Of a stretch of 64,000 bases of DNA, positions 25,595 through 34,498 are shown one piece after another. Under the pieces are notes generated by a model. That model did not search any database and was not told the origin of the DNA. It saw only the letters and a program-made list of their open reading frames with translations. Where the stretch lies: NCBI GenBank assembly GCA_003674045.1, contig PENC01000029.1, positions 43,764-107,763 of the forward strand, written 5' to 3'. This DNA comes from Streptomyces griseocarneus. GTDB taxonomy: Bacteria > Actinomycetota > Actinomycetes > Streptomycetales > Streptomycetaceae. Numbering within the stretch: position 1 is the first letter of the stretch; the number at the start of each line of letters is the position of its first letter. The position numbers and the translations under genes were made by a program.

Positions 25595-26169
25595 CGGCTC
25601 CGGTCAAGAACCCGTCGGAGACGGTCTGGAACGCCTGGGGCGACGAAGGCCGCAGCTTCCACGTGATCACCGACCAGGAGCTCAACCGCTTCACCCGTCT
25701 CCTCCCTATACAACGCGGTCACAAGGCTGTGGACGCAGGCTGCGGCACCGGAGGGTTCAGCCGCCAGCTCCACCGCTTCGGCTACGACGTCACCGGCGTC
25801 GACTTCGCCGCCAGCGCCATCCGCGCCGCCGCCCGCACCCCGCTTCCCGGAGTGCGATACGTACACCACGACCTCAACGAAGGCGACCCGCCGGGGCTGC
25901 TGCCAGGCGGCATCGACCTCGTGGTGTGCCGGATGCTCCTGCCCTTCCTCAAGGACCCCGTCGCCTGGGTACGCCGTACCCGAGACTCCTGGCTCCGCCC
26001 CGGTGGGCGGATGTACGTGGTGATCCCCGTCACCGGCGACGACGCCGGGCAACCCGGCGGGGTGACCGAACAACAGATCGTTCCCCTCACCTTCGGGTGG
26101 GCGGAGGCCGTCCGCTACGACCTGCGCGGCCCGCTGGCCTGCCTCGTCCTGCGCAGCCCCGCCACGTAG
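25591..26169 (+). CDS. Class I SAM-dependent methyltransferase
   Basis: This protein has 192 residues. The SAM motif is AVDAGCGTGGFSRQLHRFGY, followed by VTGVDFAASAIRAA (acidic residue binding ribose) and DLVVCRMLLPFLKDP (post-motif region). It belongs to the Methyltransf_11/25 group; the substrate is unknown. The ATG overlaps the DUF6624 stop (ATGA). A strong terminator lies four bases beyond its stop, so it ends an operon and is probably not part of the lanthipeptide transcript that follows. Confidence 0.85.
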   Translation: MTAPVKNPSETVWNAWGDEGRSFHVITDQELNRFTRLLPIQRGHKAVDAGCGTGGFSRQLHRFGYDVTGVDFAASAIRAAARTPLPGVRYVHHDLNEGDPPGLLPGGIDLVVCRMLLPFLKDPVAWVRRTRDSWLRPGGRMYVVIPVTGDDAGQPGGVTEQQIVPLTFGWAEAVRYDLRGPLACLVLRSPAT

Positions 26170-26173
26170 ACGG

Positions 26174-26215
26174 CCGCCCGGCGGTCCGGCGGGACGAACC
26201 CGGACCGTCGGGCGG
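26174..26215 (+). terminator. Strong hairpin terminator after the methyltransferase
   Basis: A 15-bp stem (26174-26188 with 26201-26215) has a single G-U wobble and a 12-base loop. It begins four bases after the stop codon and isolates this operon from the FxLD locus. Confidence 0.75.
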
Positions 26216-26437
26216 CGATCAAGCGCGGTGCGCGACGGGCAGCGGGCAAACGCCTGGGTGTTCGGTCGTCTCTGATCACCCGCGTGCGGGCGGCGTGCGC
26301 TGTCGAGAAGGACGACGTCTCGCCGCCAGCCTGCGCCGGGTGGAGACGTTCGAAGCCCAACAGTGCGTGCCCATAGCTCAGTTGCGCGTCGTGGCGTCAG
26401 GATCGGCAGTCTCATGAACAACGGAAAGGACCAGCAC

Positions 26438-27661
26438 ATGACCGATGTGTCCGTCGGCCCCGAAAACGCCAGCGAGCTGCGTGATGCCGTCGTCGACAAA
26501 CTCGTGAAGGACGGCACGATCGTCTCGGAGGAAGTCGAGTCGGCTATGCGGAAGGTGCCGCGGCACCACTTCACCGGTGACGCGCCCTTGGACAAGGCGT
26601 ATGTCTCGTACGCGCCCGTCATCACCAAGGTGGACGAACACGGGGTCCAGCTCAGTTCGGTGTCCGCTCCCCAGGTCCAGGCGCTGATGCTGGAGCAGGC
26701 CGAGATCCGCCCCGGCATGCGGGTCCTGGAGATCGGTTCCGGCGGCCTGAACGCCGCGTATCTCGCCGAGCTCGTTGGCCCAGACGGCTCGGTGACCACG
26801 GTCGACATCGATCCGGAGATCACCGAGCGCGCCGCGCACCTCCTGGCCGAGAACGACTACGACCAGGTACGCGTGGTCACCGCGGACGCGGCCGAACCGA
26901 TCCCCGAGCTGGGCCAGGTCGACGTCGTCATGGTCACCGCTGGCGCCTGGGACATCCCGCCGGCCTGGATCGACCAGCTCACTCCACGGGGGCGGCTCGT
27001 GGTGCCGCTCCGCATGCGCGGCCTGACCCGGTCGATCAGCTTCACCCGCGTCGGGGACCACCTGGAGAGCGAATCGACGAAGATCTGCGGATTCGTGCCC
27101 ATGCAGGGCTCGACCGCGCACCAGGAGTCGCTGCTGCTCGTCACCGGAACACCCGAGCTCGCGCTCCGCTTCGACGACGGACTGCCAGGCGATCCGAACC
27201 AGCTCGACAACGCGGTGCGCACACCGCGCGTGGAACTGTGGACCGGGGTCACGATCGGCCGCAGGGAGCTGATGGACACGCTCCAGATGCACCTGGCGAT
27301 CACGCTGCCCGGATTCTGCACCATGACGGTGGACCCCGATTTGGACACGGGCATCGTCGCCCCGGTCAACAAGGGCTGGTCGCTGGCCGCCGTCGAGGAC
27401 GACACCTTCGCTTACCTCACCCACCGCCCCACCGAGGACGGCCAGCACTCGGAATTCGCCGTCCACGCCCTCGGAGCGCACGCCCAGGACTTCGCGGAGA
27501 AAGTCGCCGGGCACCTGCGCGACTGGGCCCGCGAGCGGCGCGGCGGCCCCGGCCCGGTCATCCGGGTCTACCCGGCAGGCACCCCCGACGACCAGGTCAT
27601 CGGTGACCGGGTCATCGACAAGGTCCACAGCCGGGTCTCGCTCTCCTGGCCTCCGGCATAG
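26438..27661 (+). CDS. FxLD-system methyltransferase (PIMT-like)
   Basis: This protein has 407 residues and is related to protein-L-isoaspartate O-methyltransferase. The PIMT core is recognisable: SEEVESAMRKVPRHHF, SVSAPQVQALMLEQAEI, the SAM loop VLEIGSGGLNAAYLAEL, VTTVDIDPEI and PPAWIDQLTPRGRLVVPLRM. The C-terminal 190 residues are the extension seen in FxLD-system methyltransferases. In related class I lanthipeptides (OlvSA), such an enzyme methylates Asp in the modified peptide and drives isoaspartate formation. I chose ATG 26438 because AAAGGA stands seven bases upstream, not ATG 26414. It directly precedes the precursor gene. Confidence 0.88.
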   Translation: MTDVSVGPENASELRDAVVDKLVKDGTIVSEEVESAMRKVPRHHFTGDAPLDKAYVSYAPVITKVDEHGVQLSSVSAPQVQALMLEQAEIRPGMRVLEIGSGGLNAAYLAELVGPDGSVTTVDIDPEITERAAHLLAENDYDQVRVVTADAAEPIPELGQVDVVMVTAGAWDIPPAWIDQLTPRGRLVVPLRMRGLTRSISFTRVGDHLESESTKICGFVPMQGSTAHQESLLLVTGTPELALRFDDGLPGDPNQLDNAVRTPRVELWTGVTIGRRELMDTLQMHLAITLPGFCTMTVDPDLDTGIVAPVNKGWSLAAVEDDTFAYLTHRPTEDGQHSEFAVHALGAHAQDFAEKVAGHLRDWARERRGGPGPVIRVYPAGTPDDQVIGDRVIDKVHSRVSLSWPPA

Positions 27662-27712
27662 CTGGGAGTCAGGTTGTCCTGCACCACTCCACCGAGTAAG
27701 GAGAGGCACGAC

Positions 27713-27904
27713 ATGATGAGTACCGCCACGCTGGCCCCACGATCAGCGGCCGACGAGGACGACGACTTCGCCCCGCTGGACATCAAGGTCGTCGTCGCGA
27801 CGCACCCGAACGGCAAGCTGACGTGCACTACGGGCGACGGCTGCGGCGACACCTGCGCGGACAACGCCTCCGCGTGCACGTCCTACGTCGAGGACCCGGC
27901 CTGA
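27713..27904 (+). CDS. FxLD-family lanthipeptide precursor
   Basis: This protein has 63 residues, from ATG 27713 or 27716 behind AAGGAGAGG. The acidic leader carries DEDDDFAPLDIKVVVA, a variant of the FxLD leader motif recognised by the LanB of this class. The probable core, LTCTTGDGCGDTC followed by ADNASACTSYVEDPA, has four Cys and seven Ser/Thr, enough for up to four (methyl)lanthionine rings. Several Asp residues followed by Gly, Thr or Asn are candidates for the PIMT-like enzyme. The leader cleavage site cannot be fixed from sequence. Confidence 0.9.
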   Translation: MMSTATLAPRSAADEDDDFAPLDIKVVVATHPNGKLTCTTGDGCGDTCADNASACTSYVEDPA

Positions 27905-27995
27905 CCATGGCCGTCAAGGTGCCGGGCGCGTCATGCGCCCGGCACCACCGGCACCACGCCCCAGCTCACCGCCGAGCCGAAGGGAAGTGCTGTCC

Positions 27996-30900
27996 ATGGC
28001 TCATCGATCGGCCAGCTACCGCTGGCAGGGCGCCGCGATGCTCCGCGCCCCCACCCTCCCCGACTTCGCCGCTCCCACCGTCACCTTCGACCCTGACGAC
28101 ATTCCGGCTACGCGGAAGTGGCTGACGGAGATGTGGCAGCGTGAGGACGTCCGAAGCGCTCTGCGCACGGCCAGCCTGGCTCTGTCCCAGTGCCTCGACG
28201 CGATCGCGGGCGGCGAGCGAGCCCAGCCGCGGCAGGTCCGCCGGGCCGCGCTGAAAGTTGCGTCCTACCTGCTGCGCTGGCAACACCGCCCCACACCCTT
28301 TGGCGTCTTCGCTGGCACCGCCCCCGTATCGGTCGGCACGACACCGGGCGTCAGGTGGACCACCAAGCACCGCGTGGTGGTCCGGGCCGATGCCGAGTGG
28401 ATCACTGACATCATCCAGCGCCTCCAACAGAGTCGCGAACTGCTGAAGCGGCTGCCGCTGGTTGCCAACAACCTTGCTTCCGTGCGCGGTGACCGGCTCC
28501 TTGCCCCTGGGCCACCCGCGGACGGCCAGGCCGTTCTCATGGCCCCGGTCGAGGTATCCGTCCGGAACACCAGACCGGTGCAGGCCGCCATACGCGCGGC
28601 ACAGAGACCCATCCCGTACGGCGCCCTCTACGATCACCTGCGCACCGAGTTCCCGAAGGCCGCGGGCAGCCAGGTGGATACGCTGCTCGGCGACCTCATC
28701 GCACAGAACTTCCTGATCACGAGTCTGTGGGCACCGATGACCACCGTGGACGCCATGGGACACGTGTGTACCGAGCTGGAAAGGGTCAACGCCCACGACG
28801 TGGCCGACGTCGGCACACTGGTGACCGCGCTGCACGAGGTACGCGCCGACCTGACCGCCCACGACCCCCACCAGCCTGTCTCCACCCTGGGCGACGTCAC
28901 AGCACGGATGCTTGAGCTCACTCCCATCACTCCCGCACCCTTACTCATCGACGTCGCACTCGACTGCCACATACAGATCCCCGAACCAGTGGTGGAGGAA
29001 GCCCAGACCGCGGTCACGGCGCTGCACCAGGTCACGCTGCACCCCTATGGCCACCAGCACTGGCGCGACTACCACCGACGTTTCCGCGCCCGCTACGGCG
29101 CCGGGGCGGCCGTACCCGTCATGGACCTGGTGTCCGACAGCGGACTTGGACTGCCCGCCGAGTTCGTCGGATCGGACCGCGGCCGGCCACCGAGGACCCT
29201 GACCGACCGCGACGACACGGTCCTCGCCCTGATGCAGCAGGCCCTCATGGAGGGCCGCGACGAACTGGTCCTGACCGACGCAGTGATCTCTGACCTCTCG
29301 GCAGGCGTGAAAGACCCGCTGTTCGTCCCGCGCGTGGAGGTCGCATTCGAGATCCACGCCGTCTCACCCGAAGCACTCGCGCGCGGAGCCTTCCAGCTCA
29401 TGCTCACCGGCGTCCCACGGCCAGGCAGCAGCATGGCGGGACGCTTCGCCCACCTCCTCCCGCCCGACCAGCAGGAGGCGTGGGCCCGCACCTTCCGTAC
29501 CAGAGAGCCACAAGCGATCAGCGCGCAGCTGAGCTTCCTGCCCCGCCGTCGGCGCAACGAGAACATAACCCGCACCCCGCGTCTGCTTCCCCACGTGATC
29601 ACGCTGTCCGAACACCGTCCGGCCAACGAGGAAGGAACAATCCCGCTGGCGGACATCGCGGTCACCGCGAACGCCCGCCGCCTTCAACTCGTCCAGATCT
29701 CCAGCGGACGCCCCATCGACGTCCGTGTCCTGCACGCGCTCGAAGCCGGAATTCAAACCCCGCCTCTGGCCAGGTTCCTGGCCGAGATCGCCACAGCACG
29801 CTCCGCCGTCTACAAGCCGTTCGACTTCGCTGCCGCAGCCCGGCTTCCCTACTTGCCGCGCGTACGCTACCGCCGAACGGTCCTCAACCCCGCCCGATGG
29901 CTGCTTACGGCCGAAGAACTGCCCGGACGTGCCGCGCCGACTCCTACATGGGAGAAGGCCTTCGCCGCATGGCGCGACCGATGGCACGTTCCCGACCGCA
30001 TCGCCATGGTCAAGATCGAACAGCGCCTTCCCCTGGACCTCTCCCATACCGTCCACCGCCGACTGCTGCGATCCCAGCTCGACGAGGCCCGGCGCCTGGA
30101 ACTCCGCGAGACGGCGGGGACCGACGCGTACGGCTGGATCGGGCGCCCCCACGAGATCCTCCTCCCTCTCGACCGTACCCCCGTGCAGAGCAGCAGTGCG
30201 CCGGCCGCCCTGACGCCGGTGACCATGGTGGAGACGGAGAACACCCACCTCCCCGGCATCGGGAAGGTACTGTGCGCACAGCTCCACGCCCACCCACAGC
30301 GGTACGACGAGATCCTCGATCAGCACGTCCCCGCGCTGCTCGCCGAGTTCGGCGACGACCCGCCACTGTGGTGGTTCACCCGGCACCGCGAGATGTCACG
30401 CCCCGACGCGGCTCAACACCTCAGCCTGTACCTGGACGTCGGGCCTGATGGGTACGGAGCCGTCGCCGAACGAGTAGGTGCCTGGGCGGGCGGCTTACGC
30501 CGTCAGCGCCTGGCCGCGCATCTTGCCCTGGCGACCTACGAGCCCCAGTGGGGGAGATACGGCCACGGCCCGGTGATGGACGCGGCCCACACGGTGTTCG
30601 CCGCTGACTCCGTCGCAGCCATCACCCAGATACGGACGGCGGACCAGAGCGACGTTGCCCCGCAAGCACTCGCCGCTGCCAGCACCGTCGACCTGACCAC
30701 GCACTTCGCAGCCTCCCCCGAGGAAGGTCTTGCATGGCTGGCCGAGTGCCTTCCCCAAGACCACGGGCCACTGGACCGCGGACTCCGCGACCAGGCCCTC
30801 GGCCTCGCCGACCCGAACCGGACCTTTCTGAAGTCCCTGCCGGGAGGCGAAGAAGTCGTTGCTGCATGGCGAGCCCGTGCCACAGCCCTTTCCGCCTACC

Positions 30901-31070
30901 ACGAGCAGCTCGCCAGCCAGCGTGATCCGTTCACCGCCCTGCGCTCCCTCCTCCACCTCCACCACATCCGCGCCCTCAGGGTGGACCCGGACCGCGAACG
31001 CATCACCATCCGCCTCGCACGAGCCTGCGCCCTGCGCCGCATCGCCTCTCGCGGAGGGAAGAAGGAGTGA
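27996..31070 (+). CDS. Class I lanthipeptide dehydratase (LanB)
   Basis: This protein has 1024 residues. Residues about 1-650 form the tRNA-Glu-dependent glutamylation domain (PTLPDFAAPTVTFDPDDI, RAALKVASYLLRWQHRPTPF, GVFAGTAPV). The rest leads into a SpaB_C-type elimination domain (WWFTRHREMSRPDAAQHLSL, LATYEPQWGRYG, AAHTVFAADS). It would dehydrate Ser/Thr of the FxLD peptide in the cytoplasm. ATG 27996 follows AAGGGAAG. It is intact, unlike the second copy at 38 kb. Its stop overlaps the LanC start by four bases (GTGA). Confidence 0.92.
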   Translation: MAHRSASYRWQGAAMLRAPTLPDFAAPTVTFDPDDIPATRKWLTEMWQREDVRSALRTASLALSQCLDAIAGGERAQPRQVRRAALKVASYLLRWQHRPTPFGVFAGTAPVSVGTTPGVRWTTKHRVVVRADAEWITDIIQRLQQSRELLKRLPLVANNLASVRGDRLLAPGPPADGQAVLMAPVEVSVRNTRPVQAAIRAAQRPIPYGALYDHLRTEFPKAAGSQVDTLLGDLIAQNFLITSLWAPMTTVDAMGHVCTELERVNAHDVADVGTLVTALHEVRADLTAHDPHQPVSTLGDVTARMLELTPITPAPLLIDVALDCHIQIPEPVVEEAQTAVTALHQVTLHPYGHQHWRDYHRRFRARYGAGAAVPVMDLVSDSGLGLPAEFVGSDRGRPPRTLTDRDDTVLALMQQALMEGRDELVLTDAVISDLSAGVKDPLFVPRVEVAFEIHAVSPEALARGAFQLMLTGVPRPGSSMAGRFAHLLPPDQQEAWARTFRTREPQAISAQLSFLPRRRRNENITRTPRLLPHVITLSEHRPANEEGTIPLADIAVTANARRLQLVQISSGRPIDVRVLHALEAGIQTPPLARFLAEIATARSAVYKPFDFAAAARLPYLPRVRYRRTVLNPARWLLTAEELPGRAAPTPTWEKAFAAWRDRWHVPDRIAMVKIEQRLPLDLSHTVHRRLLRSQLDEARRLELRETAGTDAYGWIGRPHEILLPLDRTPVQSSSAPAALTPVTMVETENTHLPGIGKVLCAQLHAHPQRYDEILDQHVPALLAEFGDDPPLWWFTRHREMSRPDAAQHLSLYLDVGPDGYGAVAERVGAWAGGLRRQRLAAHLALATYEPQWGRYGHGPVMDAAHTVFAADSVAAITQIRTADQSDVAPQALAAASTVDLTTHFAASPEEGLAWLAECLPQDHGPLDRGLRDQALGLADPNRTFLKSLPGGEEVVAAWRARATALSAYHEQLASQRDPFTALRSLLHLHHIRALRVDPDRERITIRLARACALRRIASRGGKKE

Positions 31071-32296
31071 CTACCGCGACGCCCAAACCGGGCGGCATAG
31101 CGGACTGGATCGCCGAGCATTTGTCGACGCCCGGCCCCCCGCCGCCGGAGGAACCGTGGATGGCACAGTCCCTCGCCAAAGGTGCGGCTGGCACCACCCT
31201 GCTTCATATCGAACGTGCCCTCTCCGGCCGTGACTCCTGGAAACGGGCCCACACCTGGATCGCCGCCTCGGTGGCGGGAGAGGTCAGCGCCGGTGATACC
31301 GCCGGCCTTTATCTCGGGGCACCCGCCATCGCGTTCGTCCTGCACGCCGCCAGTACCGGCTCCACCACGAGATACGACGACGCCTGGAAGACCGTGGACG
31401 CCCACGTCGCCATGCTCGCCCACCGCCGTGCTGACGCCGCTCTGGCTCGCATCAGCCGTGGTGAGCTCACCGCCTTCCGCGAGTACGACATCTTTCTCGG
31501 GCTGACCGGGATCGGCGCCTACCTCCTACGCAGCAGCCCAGGAAGCACCGCCATGGAACGCGTCCTGCACTACCTCGTCGCGCTCACCCGCCCACTGAGT
31601 ATCGACGGCAAGGAGATCCCCGGCTGGTGGGTCGGCCATGACCCACAGATCACCACGTCTTCCCGTCTCCCGGGCGGCCACGGCAACTTGGGCGCTGCAC
31701 ACGGCATCAGCGGTCCACTGCTGCTCTTGAGCCAAGCTACGCGCCGCGGAATCACCATCGACGGCCAGCACGAAGCGATCGAAACCATCTGCGCCCATCT
31801 CGATGCATGGCGACAGGACGGCGAAACGGGCCCATGGTGGCCGGAGCACATCAGCCTGGCCGACCTTCACACCGGGCGCACCCACCAGCACGGGCCCGCC
31901 CGCCCGAGCTGGTGCTACGGCACCCCCGGCATCGCCCGCGCCGGACAGCTCGCCGCGATTGCCACCGCCGAACCGCACCGCCAACAGCTCTTCGAAGACG
32001 CGCTCAACCGATGCCTCACAGACCCGGTACAACTGGCCCGGCTCACCGACGCCGGCCTGTGTCACGGCTGGGCGGGCGCCTACCAGACCGCATGGCACGC
32101 CGCCCGCGATGCCACCACCCCCGCGTTGCACACGGCTCTGCCGCACCTTGCCGACGCCCTTGCCCGCCACGCCGCGTCAGGCCCCCGCGGTCCTGGACTT
32201 CTCGACGGTGACGCGGGAACCGCCCTTGCCCTCACCACGGCCGCGCAGGACACTGCGCCACTCTCGGGATGGGACGCATGCCTCCTGATCAACTGA
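31067..32296 (+). CDS. Lanthionine synthetase C family cyclase (LanC)
   Basis: This protein has 409 residues and should add Cys thiols to dehydrated residues. The zinc ligands of LanC are visible as the Cys of RPSWCYGTPGIARAGQLA and the Cys-His of GLCHGWAGAYQTAW. GNLGAAHGISGPLLLLSQA is the usual glycine-rich helix-barrel repeat. GTG 31067 is preceded by GAAGGAG and overlaps the LanB stop. The next gene begins within its last 28 bases. Confidence 0.92.
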   Translation: MTTATPKPGGIADWIAEHLSTPGPPPPEEPWMAQSLAKGAAGTTLLHIERALSGRDSWKRAHTWIAASVAGEVSAGDTAGLYLGAPAIAFVLHAASTGSTTRYDDAWKTVDAHVAMLAHRRADAALARISRGELTAFREYDIFLGLTGIGAYLLRSSPGSTAMERVLHYLVALTRPLSIDGKEIPGWWVGHDPQITTSSRLPGGHGNLGAAHGISGPLLLLSQATRRGITIDGQHEAIETICAHLDAWRQDGETGPWWPEHISLADLHTGRTHQHGPARPSWCYGTPGIARAGQLAAIATAEPHRQQLFEDALNRCLTDPVQLARLTDAGLCHGWAGAYQTAWHAARDATTPALHTALPHLADALARHAASGPRGPGLLDGDAGTALALTTAAQDTAPLSGWDACLLIN

Positions 32297-34314
32297 ACCG
32301 CGACGGCACTCCGGACAGCCCAGACCTCCCGCCGGACGAATCCGCCTGGTGGCAGCTCTATCTCCAGTTCGCCGACTGGACCACAGCCGATCAGATGGCG
32401 GCCGACCACCTCGCGCCGTTGCTGAACGGCGTCGATACGGACGGCGCCACCACCAGGTGGTGGTTCATGCGCAAACACCCCTGCTGGAGACTGCGCCTGC
32501 ACGTGGTGCCACACGACGACAGCTTGAAAGACCGCGTCGCCGCCGACCTGGACGAGCTTGCCGCCGCTGGCCATATACACCGCTGGTGGACGGGCATCTA
32601 CGAGCCCGAGACCGCCGCGTTCGGCAATACCGGCAGCATGCAGACCGCACACGAGCTGTTCCACGCAGACAGCCGCGCCATCCTGGACCTGCACCGTCAC
32701 GGCACACTGCCGATCGGCCGCAGGGAATTGTCCATCCTGCTGTGCAGTACCCTCATGCGTGCCGCGGCCACGGAGTGGTACGAGCAAGGAGACGTGTGGC
32801 ACCGCGTCGCCCAGGAACGGCCCCTGCCCGATGACGTCCCGCAGGACCGGCTCCAAGAGTTCGCCGCCGACCTCCGGCACCTGATGCTCGCCGACACGCA
32901 GCTGGACGGACCGTTGATGGGCGGCGACGGCCCACTCGTGTTCGCCGCAAGCTGGAGCAATGCCTTCCGTGAAGCAGGCACGACGCTTGGGAACGCAGCG
33001 CGCACCGGCGCCCTGGACCGGGGACTACGCGAGGTCCTCGCCTACCACGTGATCTTTCACTGGAACCGCCTCGGGCTGTCCACACGCAAACAGAACATCC
33101 TCGCGTGGGCGGCCCGCACCGCCATCCTCGGTCTGCCTCATCAGAGGGCCAGCACCCCGAGGCGGACACGCACGAACGGCTCAGTCCCTGAAGCGGCCGA
33201 CCGCATAGCCGTACGGTTCCCACTCGTAAGCCGACCGCGTCTGACATGCCCAGAGCTGAAAACCCGAATCGCGAAGGCTCGTAAGTTCGCGTACCAGAGC
33301 GAGCAGCAGGCGAACTCGGAGGCGCGCGTCGAACGGGCCTGCGCGGCCTGGAACCTCGCGGCCCTGATCGCGGCCGACTGCGGTATGTCAGGCCTGGCCG
33401 CAGACCTGTGTTGGCGACAGTTCAAGATCTTCCGTGGCGCGTGGCCGGTGGCAGGCAAGACCGCGGTTGCCTCACTCCAACCACTCGTCAACCTCGCCCG
33501 CCTCAGTAACCGGACAGGCGATCCCGAAGCCGCCTACCAAGCACTGGACGCCATGAACCATGCGGTGCACCACGGCGGGACCGCTCGGGTACACGGCAGA
33601 ACCATCTCCTTCGACAGCTTCACCGTGACCAGCGAGGATCGTCAGGAAGCGGGCCTGTGGCTGCGTGCCCTTCTACTTGAAGACGGCACTCGCCTGTTGA
33701 CTGCCGCCGGCGAGTGGGCACGGGCCGCAGCACACGCCGCAAACTGTGACGATTCCGTTGACCGACTGGGTGACGCCCGCCAGGTTCGTGTCATCTCAAA
33801 TCTCCACAAGGGCAAGGTCGATGAAGCTCTAAACATCCTTGAGGCAAGCGAGATCACGGAAACGTGGGAACACGCGGCCGCAGCGTGCCTGCGCAGCTAT
33901 ATCGACCTGCGCGCAGGTAGACTGACAACCGATGGAGTGGCCACGATGCTGGAGGCGGTCCGGCGGGCGCGTCAGCCACAGGACCCGGCGATGACATTCT
34001 TCCGTTTTCGAGTCGGCTTGACCGCAGTCGATCTCGCTGGTGGTAAGTGCCCGGAACAGATAGGTGCCCTGTGCGCTGAGCTGATCAGAGACACGATAAC
34101 AGCCCGTGATGCCTTTACCGCGAGAGAAATTCTGAGCCACGGAGTGATCCGCGAGCGGACCACTCCGGTACAGGACCAACTGCTGAGAACACTCATCAGC
34201 AAGGCCGGGCTCGGACGCGGCACGATCGCCCCACTGCTACTCGCTGACCTGATGGGAACGGTTGAGATCGCTGAAGCGTGTCTCGCCCAGGCACTCGGAG
34301 TTCCCTCTGGCTGA
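32269..34314 (+). CDS. SpaB_C (thiopeptide-type) protein fused to a helical TPR-like domain
   Basis: This protein has up to 681 residues. Residues about 25-290 are a stand-alone SpaB C-terminal domain: WWFMRKHPCWRLRLHV, WTGIYEPETAAFG, THELF-like AHELFHADSRAILDL, and MRAAATEWYEQGDVWHRV. Residues about 300-681 are alpha-helical, with TPR-like pairs (ACAAWNLAALIAADCGM, GDPEAAYQALDAM, GKVDEALNILEA). The first part belongs to lanthipeptide and thiopeptide processing. The second has no assigned role and is absent from ordinary SpaB_C proteins. ATG 32269 or ATG 32278 could be used; both overlap the LanC end. Confidence 0.8.
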   Translation: MGRMPPDQLNRDGTPDSPDLPPDESAWWQLYLQFADWTTADQMAADHLAPLLNGVDTDGATTRWWFMRKHPCWRLRLHVVPHDDSLKDRVAADLDELAAAGHIHRWWTGIYEPETAAFGNTGSMQTAHELFHADSRAILDLHRHGTLPIGRRELSILLCSTLMRAAATEWYEQGDVWHRVAQERPLPDDVPQDRLQEFAADLRHLMLADTQLDGPLMGGDGPLVFAASWSNAFREAGTTLGNAARTGALDRGLREVLAYHVIFHWNRLGLSTRKQNILAWAARTAILGLPHQRASTPRRTRTNGSVPEAADRIAVRFPLVSRPRLTCPELKTRIAKARKFAYQSEQQANSEARVERACAAWNLAALIAADCGMSGLAADLCWRQFKIFRGAWPVAGKTAVASLQPLVNLARLSNRTGDPEAAYQALDAMNHAVHHGGTARVHGRTISFDSFTVTSEDRQEAGLWLRALLLEDGTRLLTAAGEWARAAAHAANCDDSVDRLGDARQVRVISNLHKGKVDEALNILEASEITETWEHAAAACLRSYIDLRAGRLTTDGVATMLEAVRRARQPQDPAMTFFRFRVGLTAVDLAGGKCPEQIGALCAELIRDTITARDAFTAREILSHGVIRERTTPVQDQLLRTLISKAGLGRGTIAPLLLADLMGTVEIAEACLAQALGVPSG

Positions 34315-34498
34315 CGGCGGGCCCCGGCCAGCGCCTGTTGCAGGCTGACAGGGCCCACAAGGTCAGGGCGCCGATGGAAACGGCTGGTCGCCGACGGCGC
34401 CGACACCATCGACTGCGCCTCCGATGGCATCGCCCGCCCGGAGACCCGCCCCACCGGCCCCGCCTGGCAAGCCCCCTACGCCAACCCGTGGGTGCTGC
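34315..34498. other. Spacer between the two convergent lanthipeptide loci
   Basis: No intact gene. A short plus-strand frame (about 34367-34530) has coding-like composition (ADGADTIDCASDGIARPETR) without a start. It may be the end of a lost gene that marked the junction of the two loci. Confidence 0.3.
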
